Positions 32,952-40,912 of a DNA stretch of 64,000 nucleotides are shown here, in pieces (within the stretch, counting starts at the first letter, position 1; each line of letters starts with the position of its first letter). Under the pieces are notes generated by a model. The model worked only from the letters and a program-made list of their open reading frames with translations, made no database searches and had not been told where the DNA came from. The DNA is taken from contig CALRDB010000001.1 of NCBI GenBank assembly GCA_943354745.1, positions 1-64,000 of the forward strand. Direction: 5' to 3'. This DNA is from Candidatus Nomurabacteria bacterium (lineage in GTDB: Bacteria; Patescibacteriota; Minisyncoccia; Phycocordibacterales; UBA10002). A program made the translations under genes and the position numbers.

Positions 32952-33488
32952 ATGTCAGAAAGAAAACGAGCCGTATTTTTTGACCGTGACGGAGTGATTC
33001 TCATGGCCATCGTGATGGACGGAAGACCTCGTCCGGCGCGTAGCATTGCCGAATACAAGGCGCTCTCCGGCATTATGCCCGGTGCGAAAGAAGCGGTGGA
33101 AAAAGTGAAAGCCGCCGGTTTTCTTGCATTTCTCATTTCCAACCAGCCGGATATTGCTTACGGTGTTATTTCAAAAGCGGAATGGCAATGGATTCAGGAC
33201 CAGACCAAAGACATTCCGTTTGACGATATTTTTATCTGTTTTCATCGGAGGGACGATAACTGTGACTGCATGAAGCCGAAACCGGGGAAACTGCTGGAAG
33301 CCGCGGAAAAATGGAATGTAGATCTTGCCCGTTCGTTTCTGGTGGGGGATACCAAGGACGACGTCGCAGCAGCAAAGAATGCTGGGTGCAAGAGCGTCCT
33401 TCTTGACGCTCCGTACAACAGGGAAATAGAGAGTGACATGAAGATTCAATCACTGATCGAACTTTTAGGTACCCTGCGGGAGTTTTAG
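32952..33488 (+). CDS. gmhB: D-glycero-manno-heptose 1,7-bisphosphate 7-phosphatase
   Basis: A 178-residue HAD phosphatase, the usual GmhB length. AVFFDRDGVI is motif 1 with the nucleophile Asp and acid/base Asp, FLISNQPDIAYG motif 2, CDCMKPKPGKLLEAAEKW motif 3 with the Lys, and FLVGDTKDDVAAAKNAG motif 4. The zinc loop C-x-H-x(n)-C-x-C typical of GmhB reads CFHRRDDNCDC. It removes the 7-phosphate of the bisphosphate made by the HddA-like kinase. Histidinol phosphatases share this fold but the operon supports heptose. Confidence 0.9.
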   Translation: MSERKRAVFFDRDGVILMAIVMDGRPRPARSIAEYKALSGIMPGAKEAVEKVKAAGFLAFLISNQPDIAYGVISKAEWQWIQDQTKDIPFDDIFICFHRRDDNCDCMKPKPGKLLEAAEKWNVDLARSFLVGDTKDDVAAAKNAGCKSVLLDAPYNREIESDMKIQSLIELLGTLREF

Positions 33489-33597
33489 TTGGAGCAACAG
33501 TATCTATCGAGGCCATCTAGGCTAAGACATCTCTTTCCATTGTTAATTTGTGAGGGTGAGTATACAATTTCTTAGGTCCATGCGGAGTTATAGAGTC

Positions 33598-34314
33598 ATG
33601 ATAACGGTTACGAAGTTAAAGGTGAAGATTTTTGCTGATGGGGCGGAAAAGGCCTCCATGTTAGACATGTCTGCAAAACCCTTTATTAAGGGATTTACGA
33701 CAAATCCAACACTGATGAGAAAGGGGGGTGTGAATAATTATGCTGAATTCGCAAAAGAAATTCTCGCTTCCATTAAAGATCGGCCAATTTCTTTTGAAGT
33801 CTTTTCAGATGATTTTACTGAGATGGAACGGCAAGCAAGGGTAATCGCCTCGTGGGGGAAAAATGTGTATGTGAAGATTCCCATTACGAATACAAAAGGT
33901 GTGTCATCCCTTCCGCTCGTTATGAGACTTACTGCGAGTGGAATTAAAGTGAATGTCACGGCAATTCTTACTTTGGCGCAGGTTCAAGCAACCGTCAAAG
34001 TTCTTTCGCCACACGTTGCATCTGTCGTCTCAGTCTTTGCTGGACGCATTGCGGATACCGGAGTTGATCCTGTTCCACTTATGAAGAAGTCGAAGACACT
34101 TCTTTTGAAAAATAAAAAGGCGGAACTTCTCTGGGCAAGTACACGAGAGGTCTTTAATATTATGCAGGCAGAAAACGTTGGATGTCACATTGTGACCGTT
34201 TCGAATGATATCTTGAAAAAACTCGATAAATGGGGGTACGACTTGGAAAGACTTTCGCTCGATACAGTGAGAATGTTTTATGAAGATGGAAAACAAGCAG
34301 GATACAGTTTGTAA
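33598..34314 (+). CDS. Transaldolase / fructose-6-phosphate aldolase family protein
   Basis: The frame is open from 33550 but MITVTKLKVKIFADGAEKASML at 33598 is the natural start (238 residues). IFADGAE holds the family Asp, KGFTTNPTLMRKGG is the T-N-P motif, ISFEVFSDD follows, and YVKIPITNTKG contains the Schiff-base Lys. VTAILTLAQV and VVSVFAGRIADTGVDP complete the barrel. The short type I aldolase can exchange three-carbon units and give sedoheptulose 7-phosphate, the substrate of GmhA. Its place between gmhB and the GmhA-like gene suggests dedicated supply of seven-carbon sugar. An IS200-like element separates it from the next gene. Confidence 0.88.
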   Translation: MITVTKLKVKIFADGAEKASMLDMSAKPFIKGFTTNPTLMRKGGVNNYAEFAKEILASIKDRPISFEVFSDDFTEMERQARVIASWGKNVYVKIPITNTKGVSSLPLVMRLTASGIKVNVTAILTLAQVQATVKVLSPHVASVVSVFAGRIADTGVDPVPLMKKSKTLLLKNKKAELLWASTREVFNIMQAENVGCHIVTVSNDILKKLDKWGYDLERLSLDTVRMFYEDGKQAGYSL

Positions 34315-34350
34315 CGTTAGCCTAGTTATTTTAATAAGCCCAATTCAAAT

Positions 34351-34878
34351 CCCCCGACTCTGTCGGGGGATGTAGGGGCGTCCAGACGACACCTCGTCAT
34401 GCTAGACTGTCCCAATGCGGTTTCGGAAAAGTAGCCACGCAGTATATAAAACGGAGTATCACGTCGTCTGGACTCCTCGATATCGGAGAAAGATATTCGT
34501 ACCCGGTGTACGCACCTATGTTGAAAAACTCATCGGACATCTCGATGGGCTCGACCCCGATATCGAGGTAGTAAAGGTGAACGCGCCCCTCGACCACGTG
34601 CATATGGTCATTGTCATCCCGCCGAGAGCTTCAGTTGCCGAGGTCATGCAGTTCATCAAATCTCAAACTGGGAAACTACTTAAGGCGAGATTTCCTTTTC
34701 TCCACAAAACGTTCTATGCTAAGGAAGGCATCTGGTTGCGAGGTTACTGTGTGTCCACCGTAGGACTTAATGAAAAGGAAATCCTCGCTTACGTCAGCTA
34801 CCAAGACCGCGAAGACAGGGGGCAACTGAAGCTCGACCTCAAGTAGCGGGTCGGGGAAGCCACCAGCTCTGCTGGTGG
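34351..34878 (+). mobile_element. IS200/IS605-type insertion sequence with tnpA only
   Basis: The element is bounded by subterminal hairpins instead of terminal inverted repeats: CCCCCGA/TCGGGGG with loop CTCTG at 34351-34369 on the left and CCACCAGC/GCTGGTGG with loop TCT at 34860-34878 on the right. It carries one tnpA gene and no tnpB. The leader word GTCCAGACGAC (34380-34390) is exactly complementary to GTCGTCTGGAC (34463-34473) near the start of tnpA, so the mRNA can fold over the start region, a control known from IS200. The exact ends lie a few bases outside the hairpins and cannot be fixed here. It was inserted between transaldolase and GmhA-like genes. Confidence 0.85.
34415..34846 (+). 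CDS. tnpA: IS200/IS605 family transposase TnpA (HUH Y1)
   Basis: A 143-residue Y1 transposase of normal length. EYHVVWTPRYRRKIF is the family start, APLDHVHMVIVIPP contains the H-x-H (HUH) metal site, and EKEILAYVSYQDRE holds the catalytic Tyr region; the FLHKTFYAKEGIWLRGYCVSTVG block is also typical. It cuts and joins single-stranded DNA at the hairpin ends. The gene looks intact, so the copy may still move. Confidence 0.93.
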   Translation: MRFRKSSHAVYKTEYHVVWTPRYRRKIFVPGVRTYVEKLIGHLDGLDPDIEVVKVNAPLDHVHMVIVIPPRASVAEVMQFIKSQTGKLLKARFPFLHKTFYAKEGIWLRGYCVSTVGLNEKEILAYVSYQDREDRGQLKLDLK

Positions 34879-34909
34879 AGATTCACTTGATCTAAAGAAT
34901 GCTGAAATA

Positions 34910-34980
34910 CTCAATCTCAATTAGGAATTTAAAAGTTAGGATTCCCTTAAAATAATTAGTGCACTTAGGAATTAGTATAA
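34910..34980. other. AT-rich intergenic repeat before the GmhA-like gene
   Basis: Variants of CAATTAGGAATTT and TTAGGAATTAG fill the gap, similar to 7525-7585. TATAAT at 34976-34981 lies 9 nt before the ATG and may be the -10 box of the downstream gene; the -35 is weak. Confidence 0.35.
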
Positions 34981-34990
34981 TTTTTTCACT

Positions 34991-35602
34991 ATGTATTTAC
35001 CATATATAGAACAATATCTCGCTGAGACAAAGAGAATCGTCGATGGACTTGATCACGCCTCTATTGAACGAATGATTGAGATCCTAAAATCAGTACGTGA
35101 TGTTCGTGGAAGATTGTTTATTCTCGGTGTTGGTGGTGGAGCAGGACATGCAAGCCACGCTGTAAATGATTTTCGCAAAATTGCCGGTATCGAGGCGTAT
35201 ACACCTATGGACAATATTTCGGAGTTTTCAGCCCGGGTAAACGATGATGGGTGGGAGAGTGTCATGTCTAACTGGCTAAAGGGAAGTTTCCTTTCCGCTA
35301 AGGACGCAATACTTGTTTTCTCAGTTGGTGGTGGAAATGCAGAGAAAAAAATAAGTCTTAATATTGTCGAAGGCGTACGATACGCAAAGGAAGTCGGCGC
35401 AAAAATACTTGGTATTGTTGGACGGGACGGTGGGTATACCAAGCAAGTTGCAGACGCCTGTGTAGTTGTACCGACAGTGAACACCGAAACCGTGACGCCG
35501 CACACTGAAAGCTTTCAGGCTGTGGTATGGCACCTTATTGTTAGTCATCCCCTCTTTTTGAAACAAAAAGGGAAGTGGGAATCTATCGAACAGACAACAT
35601 AA
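34991..35602 (+). CDS. gmhA: SIS-domain isomerase, GmhA-like
   Basis: A 203-residue single SIS domain protein. GRLFILGVGGGAGHASHAVNDFRKIAG is the first sugar-phosphate loop, AILVFSVGGGNAEKKISLNIVEGVRYAKE the second, and AKILGIVGRDGGYTKQVADACVVVP matches the G-R-D-G-G segment of GmhA. TESFQAVVWHLIVSHPLF has the Q-x4-H helix of the active site. GmhA isomerises sedoheptulose 7-phosphate to D-glycero-D-manno-heptose 7-phosphate, the first step of the module. The S-x-S of classical GmhA loops is changed to G-G-G, so assignment is to the family, with the pathway inferred from context. Confidence 0.83.
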   Translation: MYLPYIEQYLAETKRIVDGLDHASIERMIEILKSVRDVRGRLFILGVGGGAGHASHAVNDFRKIAGIEAYTPMDNISEFSARVNDDGWESVMSNWLKGSFLSAKDAILVFSVGGGNAEKKISLNIVEGVRYAKEVGAKILGIVGRDGGYTKQVADACVVVPTVNTETVTPHTESFQAVVWHLIVSHPLFLKQKGKWESIEQTT

Positions 35603-35605
35603 AGA

Positions 35606-36496
35606 CTACGACTTTTTCTCCCCTATGTAGTAAATTATAGCGGACACCTCAATGGAGCGCGGAAAGAGATAAAAAATAAGATCAAGGAATCGAAGGGGTG
35701 ATAGAACGGCCATAAAGAAATACGTAGCGACGTTGTACATCGCTTCGGAAATTATTGAGAAAGGTAGCGCAAAAAAGTACATAAGTAATGTAACCAACGC
35801 TGAAGCTGGACCACCCAAGGCTCCTATTTTTTTCGGGGTAAAGTCGTAAAACTGTTGTTTCAATCCCTCGTGGGTGAGTCGTGTGTAATCGTTCGGTGAT
35901 GCATGGAACGGGACAAGAAAGGGGATACTTATATACACAAAGCCACCAGGTCTCACGACGCGTCGCATTTCCTTTATCACCTTCTCAAAGTTAGGCGTGT
36001 GTTCAATGGTGGATTCGGAAATGATCATATCCACAGAATTGTCTTTAAAGGGGAGTGTTGCTGCGTCCGCCACGATGTCTACATTTTTAAAGGGGAAAAT
36101 ATCAAGATTAATAACGTCCGGATGGACTCGTGTAATTCCAGAACCTATATTAATAAGTATCTTTTCCTCTGACCGATCACCGAAAACCTTTCTAATTGTC
36201 TTGTTCGGTTTTTGTCCCAAATAAGAAATATTACCTATCGCGTACGTGAGGAATACAAAAAGTGAAGGCCATTTCTTAATGAACGCTTTTAAAAGATTTA
36301 TGAATGTACCCGCTTCTTTAGTATATCGCTGGATAGTGCCGTCATCTGAAGAGGTGAAATGTAGTGCAGAATTCTTGATTGGGTAGAGGGCGCGACACGT
36401 GGGACAGTGCATCCCATTTTCGGCGGATAACATGTTCTTACTTGCACATTGTGGGCAAGAAAGTATCTCGGTAAATGTCTTCGCGTGTATGTTCAT
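35606..36496 (-). CDS. Zinc-ribbon SAM-dependent methyltransferase
   Basis: A 296-residue protein. It starts with a ribbon CPQCASKNM ... MHCPTCRALYPIK of the Trm112 kind, then a linker and a SAM domain with ILINIGSGITRVHPDVINLDIF near residue 110, VDMIISESTIEHTPNFEKVIKEM and VRPGGFVYISIPF. YTRLTHEGLKQQF is the usual post-domain motif, and the end is hydrophobic (ALVTLLMYFFALPFSII) with two likely membrane helices. A GAAGGA site lies just before the ATG. The gene converges with the GmhA-like gene, leaving only 3 bp between them, and diverges from the membrane protein at 36553. Confidence 0.85.
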   Translation of the reverse strand: MNIHAKTFTEILSCPQCASKNMLSAENGMHCPTCRALYPIKNSALHFTSSDDGTIQRYTKEAGTFINLLKAFIKKWPSLFVFLTYAIGNISYLGQKPNKTIRKVFGDRSEEKILINIGSGITRVHPDVINLDIFPFKNVDIVADAATLPFKDNSVDMIISESTIEHTPNFEKVIKEMRRVVRPGGFVYISIPFLVPFHASPNDYTRLTHEGLKQQFYDFTPKKIGALGGPASALVTLLMYFFALPFSIISEAMYNVATYFFMAVLSPLRFLDLIFYLFPRSIEVSAIIYYIGEKKS

Positions 36497-36516
36497 ATTC
36501 CTTCAAAATAAGTAAC

Positions 36517-36545
36517 TTTACAAGTATACGGCATCAGCCTACAAT
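36517..36545 (+). promoter_or_regulatory. Promoter with leaderless layout
   Basis: TTTACA (36517-36522), 17 nt and TACAAT (36540-36545), with the GTG start codon 7 nt further on. Confidence 0.65.
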
Positions 36546-36552
36546 GTAAAAT

Positions 36553-38334
36553 GTGGCACCTTTTTTCAAGAAACATGTAGTAGCGATAGTGTTCGCTTGC
36601 GTAATAGGTGCAATCTACGGACTACCCAACGTCCTATTTGTTCTGTCTTTGGGGGATGTCTATCAAGGTATCCCGATGATGCAAACACCAAATGAAGATG
36701 CGTATTTGGCTCGGATTCAAGAAATTCTCGATGGTCATCCTACGCTCGGTTCACCCTATTTTTTCGAATACAAAGAACAGTGGCCGATTACTCCTCCAAC
36801 GGGTGAATTCTTTTACGCGCTTCCTAGTTTGTTGTTCAATCTTTCTACTTCGACCGTTTTGATAGTGAGTAAATTTATTTTACCCGCGATATTATTTTTC
36901 TTAGTTTATTTACTCGTGTTACGTCTTACGGGGGAGGAGGACATATTCAAGAAAAGTAATGCAATTGTGGGCGGTGCATGGGTCGTTCTTGGCTATGACC
37001 TCATTGATTATCGAACTGTTTTCTCGTATCTCTTGGGGACCATCTCACCTGAATCATTTCTACTCTGGGCGCGGCCGGTTAACCCAATTCTCGGTGCTCT
37101 ATTTTTGTTTTCTTTTTTATTGTTCGTGTTGGCACTTGTCCAAAATACGAAATGGAAAAAGAGCACACTTATTGGGGCGGCCGTTTTTCTCGCACTTATG
37201 TTCGGGAGTTACTTTTTTAGTTGGGGTCTGGCGCTTTCGATTCTCGTCATGCTCGTTGTGATCTGTCTTTTTTCCAGAGAGTATGAGGTTGCGAGGACGC
37301 TTGCGCTCATTGCTCCCTTAGGTGTTTTATTCGCAGCCCCTTATTGGTATGTCGTGTGGCACGCGAGTCAAAGCCCTTGGTACGAAGCGTCGGTGCTTCG
37401 AAGTGGTCTTTTTTTAACGCATTATCCACTTCTCAACAAACTCCTCCTTGTCACCTTTGCGCTCTACCTCACTGTATTGTTTGCTGATCTTTTGTGGAAG
37501 CGAAACAAACATATTGAATATCGCTTCGAGATCTGGCATCGGTTTACGCTCGCTCTTTTGCTTGGAGGTCTATGGGTTTACAGCCAGCAAATGCTGACGG
37601 GTCGGACTCTTTGGCCGTATCATTTCGTCCAATACACCATCCCACTTTCTATGGTGGTCTGCATGGTCTTGCTTTATAACGTTGTACGAAAATGGAGTTA
37701 TCTCGTTTGGTCGGCGATGGTTGGTATAATTGCCGTATCGTCCATGTGCTTTGGTGTCTACACACAAGTAAGTACATACAGAGGTTCCTACGCCCGTTAC
37801 GCGCACATACAAGGCTATGCACCCTTGTTTGCGTGGCTTAACGAACAAAAGAAAGACTGCGTCGTGCTCCAAATTGACTCTGAGACAGGCATTGGAGGTC
37901 TTGATGTGGCCATCCCCGCCTTTACACATTGTAATTTGTATAATTCAGCAACCGCACCTTCGCTTTTACCAGAGGAACGAATTTGGCATAATTACTTTGT
38001 CCGCCTTTTTATGAACGGGGTTACTCCAGCGACACTTACCTCATATCTAGATGGTCATCTTTCTGAAGAGCGCACGTATCTTTCTTCTAACTGGAAAGGA
38101 ATCTTCGGTGTCAGAGAATTTCCGGACTTTAGTGACCCCTTATTGGCAAAACGGCTCATGATGGTACCCGAAAAATACCGAGAATTTTTCGGGAAAGAAA
38201 TTGTAGCAGAGCTCAAAACATATCGTCTCGACTTTATCGTATCTGTTGGTCCTTTGGCGGAAATGGTTAAGAAGCGGTTGCCGGGTGTTACGCTAGTACA
38301 ATCATTTAATGACGTGCTTCTCTATAAGCTTTAA
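36553..38334 (+). CDS. Large multi-spanning membrane protein, possibly GT-C type
   Basis: A 593-residue protein starting at GTG, with about ten hydrophobic helices in the first 420 residues and a soluble C-terminal domain of about 170 residues. The first extracytoplasmic loop contains QTPNEDAYLARIQEILDGHPTLGSPYFFEYKE; an acidic N-E-D near this point fits GT-C enzymes and O-antigen-type membrane glycosyltransferases. The soluble end (GYAPLFAWLNEQKKDCVVL, FIVSVGPLAEMVKKRLPG) resembles the periplasmic end of such proteins. I do not recognise a named family. It likely handles a lipid-linked sugar or glycan at the outer face of the membrane. Confidence 0.6.
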   Translation: MAPFFKKHVVAIVFACVIGAIYGLPNVLFVLSLGDVYQGIPMMQTPNEDAYLARIQEILDGHPTLGSPYFFEYKEQWPITPPTGEFFYALPSLLFNLSTSTVLIVSKFILPAILFFLVYLLVLRLTGEEDIFKKSNAIVGGAWVVLGYDLIDYRTVFSYLLGTISPESFLLWARPVNPILGALFLFSFLLFVLALVQNTKWKKSTLIGAAVFLALMFGSYFFSWGLALSILVMLVVICLFSREYEVARTLALIAPLGVLFAAPYWYVVWHASQSPWYEASVLRSGLFLTHYPLLNKLLLVTFALYLTVLFADLLWKRNKHIEYRFEIWHRFTLALLLGGLWVYSQQMLTGRTLWPYHFVQYTIPLSMVVCMVLLYNVVRKWSYLVWSAMVGIIAVSSMCFGVYTQVSTYRGSYARYAHIQGYAPLFAWLNEQKKDCVVLQIDSETGIGGLDVAIPAFTHCNLYNSATAPSLLPEERIWHNYFVRLFMNGVTPATLTSYLDGHLSEERTYLSSNWKGIFGVREFPDFSDPLLAKRLMMVPEKYREFFGKEIVAELKTYRLDFIVSVGPLAEMVKKRLPGVTLVQSFNDVLLYKL

Positions 38335-38338
38335 GAGT

Positions 38339-39328
38339 ATGGATATAGTTAAGAAAAAATTACGACAAGTGCTCTCTTTTAATAAACCAATTCAGGCTCT
38401 CATTGAGGGAGTCGTTCTGGTTTACCTGCTCCAAAAGACAAAAAACAATATTGAAGACAATAAGAATAGACATATACGAGTTCGGATACTTAGGCGCGGA
38501 ATCGAGAAATTAAAAAAGGCAATGTCGGATGTTCATTACAAACAGGGAATCCTCATTGTAGGCGAAGAAGCCTACGCGTCTTTTGAAGGCATTTTCCTCA
38601 ATGTTCGCGGTACGAACCGGTATCTTAAAGTGACAGGGGATGCTTTTGGTAACGAAGGGAAGCCGATACTTGATTTTCTGCGCTCAAAAGGAGTCGAGGT
38701 TGGTACAATGATTGATCTAGGAGCTAACTTTGGGGAGATAAGTTTGTACATGAGTAAACAGTATCCGCGTGCGAAGATTTTGGCTGTTGAGGCGTCGCCA
38801 GATAATTTCCGACTTTTGGAATCAAATATTCATTTCCAGCAATTTTCCACCGTGAATCTCTCGCTTCTTTGTGAAGCTGTGAGTGATCGAAAGGGTTTCG
38901 TAGAGATAACTAAGGGAGTAAATCCTGAAAACATCATCGCGCACCCCAGCATCCATCTTAAGGAATCAGATCTTGGGAAAAAGATAGAAACAGTCCGCGT
39001 CCCCTCTGACACACTGGAGTCAATCATGTCCCGTTTTAACTTTACCACGCTCGATTTCCTGAAGGTTGATATCGAGGGTTCTGAGCCACTCCTCTTTGAA
39101 TCACTTCGAATGTGCGCTCGAAAGATTCGAGCCATACTCATTGAGGTGGGGGATAAGGCGGATCACCACACGTACCTTCCGCTTATGCGGTTTTTATTCG
39201 CGGAATATCATGTAGCCTACGATGCTGGGACAGGAAGCAAATGGACATCATTTGAATCGTTTGAAAAAAGTATGTTATCTTCATATGCACAGGATATTTG
39301 GTTTGTTCGGGAAGAGAAGAAACTTTAA
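38339..39328 (+). CDS. FkbM family methyltransferase
   Basis: Read from ATG 38339 (329 residues), 4 bp after the membrane protein gene. VGTMIDLGANFGEISLYMSKQYP near residue 122 is the FkbM SAM loop, AKILAVEASPDNFRLLESNI follows and TLDFLKVDIEGSEPLLFESL is the D-x-E-G signature. FkbM enzymes O-methylate sugars or polyketides. The first 100 residues (LIEGVVLVYLLQKTKNN, YASFEGIFLNVRGTNRYLKVTGD) form an N-terminal domain common in glycan-cluster copies. Confidence 0.9.
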   Translation: MDIVKKKLRQVLSFNKPIQALIEGVVLVYLLQKTKNNIEDNKNRHIRVRILRRGIEKLKKAMSDVHYKQGILIVGEEAYASFEGIFLNVRGTNRYLKVTGDAFGNEGKPILDFLRSKGVEVGTMIDLGANFGEISLYMSKQYPRAKILAVEASPDNFRLLESNIHFQQFSTVNLSLLCEAVSDRKGFVEITKGVNPENIIAHPSIHLKESDLGKKIETVRVPSDTLESIMSRFNFTTLDFLKVDIEGSEPLLFESLRMCARKIRAILIEVGDKADHHTYLPLMRFLFAEYHVAYDAGTGSKWTSFESFEKSMLSSYAQDIWFVREEKKL

Positions 39329-39383
39329 GACCGCTTTTTGAGTTACAAGTTGGTACTATGGGCATTTCTAGCAGATTGTACGT

Positions 39384-40505
39384 ATGGAACAGAACATAAA
39401 GAAAACAAAATTGGCCTCCTCCCGCAAAGGTAAAAAGGCACTCCTTACCGGAGTAACGGGGCAGGATGGTTCGTATCTCGCCGAACTACTTTTAGAAAAA
39501 GGGTATGAAGTGTATGGCCTCCAGCGGCGTGCCAGTATGCCGAATACCTTTCGTGTGGACCATCTCACTGGCGAAAAAAATGGGGACCGTTTTTTTATGA
39601 CATACGCCGACCTCTCTGACAGCTCAAATCTGCTTCGTGTCATTAATAAAGTACAACCCGATGAAATTTACAACATTGGCGCGCAGAGCCATGTGGGCGT
39701 GAGCTTTGATATCCCCGAATACACCGCGAACATTAATGCACTCGGTCCACTGCGGATTCTCGAAGTCCTTAGGAACCTCCACCTTCCCGCAAAATTTTAT
39801 CAAGCAAGCTCTTCTGAAATGTTTGGTGACGTACTTGAAACACCTCAGAAGGAAACGACGCCATTCAATCCGCAGTCGCCGTACGGTCTTTCAAAAGTAT
39901 TTGCGTTCCATATCACGAAAATTTTTCGTACCGGATACGGTATTTTCGCCTCCAATGGAATTCTCTTCAATCATGAGTCGCCACGGCGTGGATTCAACTT
40001 CGTAACTCGTAAAATCACCCTTGGCCTTTCCCGCATCAAGCTCGGTCTCTCGGGAGAACTGCATTTGGGAAATCTTGATGCGAAGCGGGATTGGGGCTTT
40101 TCTAAAGATTACGTGGAAGCAATTTGGTTGATTTTGCAGCATGAAAAGCCGGATGATTTCGTTATTGCGACGGGGGAAACGCACTCGGTCCGCGAGTTTG
40201 TTGTGGAAGCAGGGAAGCATCTTGGTATGGATATTGAGTGGAAAGGATCAGGTATTAAGGAGATTGGCATTGACTGTAAAACAGGGAAGACAGTTATTCG
40301 GATTGATCCACAATATTTCAGACCGAATGAGGTCAATTTTCTGCAAGGTGACTCCTCAAAAGCGCGGAAAATGCTCGGCTGGAATCCGAAGACAACTTTT
40401 AGTGCCCTTGCCAAACTAATGGCGGAAGAAGATTTGCATTACGTTGAGCGTGAATCATCGCTTGGACGGCAGGATGTTTCGGCACGAAAGTTCTCCGTGA
40501 AGTAA
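39384..40505 (+). CDS. gmd: GDP-mannose 4,6-dehydratase
   Basis: A 373-residue extended SDR of typical Gmd length. KKALLTGVTGQDGSYLAELLLEKGYEVYGLQRRAS is diagnostic; DEIYNIGAQSHVGVSFDIPEYTANINALG, YQASSSEMFGDV (catalytic Ser/Glu) and PFNPQSPYGLSKVFAFHIT (Tyr-x3-Lys) follow; FNHESPRRGFNFVTRKIT and NLDAKRDWGFSKDYVEAIW are also Gmd-specific. It makes GDP-4-keto-6-deoxy-D-mannose, the precursor of GDP-rhamnose, GDP-fucose and GDP-perosamine. The SDR at 15492 is a candidate reductase. About 20 basic residues precede the fold. Confidence 0.95.
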   Translation: MEQNIKKTKLASSRKGKKALLTGVTGQDGSYLAELLLEKGYEVYGLQRRASMPNTFRVDHLTGEKNGDRFFMTYADLSDSSNLLRVINKVQPDEIYNIGAQSHVGVSFDIPEYTANINALGPLRILEVLRNLHLPAKFYQASSSEMFGDVLETPQKETTPFNPQSPYGLSKVFAFHITKIFRTGYGIFASNGILFNHESPRRGFNFVTRKITLGLSRIKLGLSGELHLGNLDAKRDWGFSKDYVEAIWLILQHEKPDDFVIATGETHSVREFVVEAGKHLGMDIEWKGSGIKEIGIDCKTGKTVIRIDPQYFRPNEVNFLQGDSSKARKMLGWNPKTTFSALAKLMAEEDLHYVERESSLGRQDVSARKFSVK

Positions 40506-40519
40506 GTCGGTCTCACAAA

Positions 40520-40900
40520 ATGGAACATATCAGTTACAAAGGAGAACTTGTCGCAATACTCATTCGTTCCTATTCGCATGGGTCACATCCTGTTACGGCT
40601 CCCGGGGAAGTGTTACAGATGATGACAATTAAGCGCGAAGCGGGGGAGAAAGTGACACCGCACCTCCATGTTCCTCGGGAAAGAATAACCGACCGTCTTT
40701 CAGAGTGTTTAGTTGTTCAAAAAGGAAGAATTAAGGTCAGTCTCTATGGAGATGACGTAGGGCCATTTACCGTGGTGGAAGTAAGGGAGGGGGAGGCCAT
40801 TTATATCCGTTCTGGCGGTCATGCCGTTCAGTATCTTGAACCGACTGAGATACTAGAGTTCAAAAACGGACCGTATGAAGACGATAAAAGAATGATCTAA
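40520..40900 (+). CDS. Cupin-fold protein
   Basis: A 126-residue single-domain beta-barrel protein. MMTIKREAGEKVTPHLHVPRERITDRLSECLVVQKGRIKVSLYGDD and VREGEAIYIRSGGHAVQYL give the two cupin motifs, with the H-x-H pair and a Glu as likely metal ligands and a late His (GGHAVQY). Such small cupins in glycan clusters act as sugar isomerases, epimerases or binding proteins. It lies 14 bp after gmd and 12 bp before a GT4 gene. The function cannot be named from sequence. Confidence 0.7.
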   Translation: MEHISYKGELVAILIRSYSHGSHPVTAPGEVLQMMTIKREAGEKVTPHLHVPRERITDRLSECLVVQKGRIKVSLYGDDVGPFTVVEVREGEAIYIRSGGHAVQYLEPTEILEFKNGPYEDDKRMI

Positions 40901-40912
40901 TCTATCTTCTGT

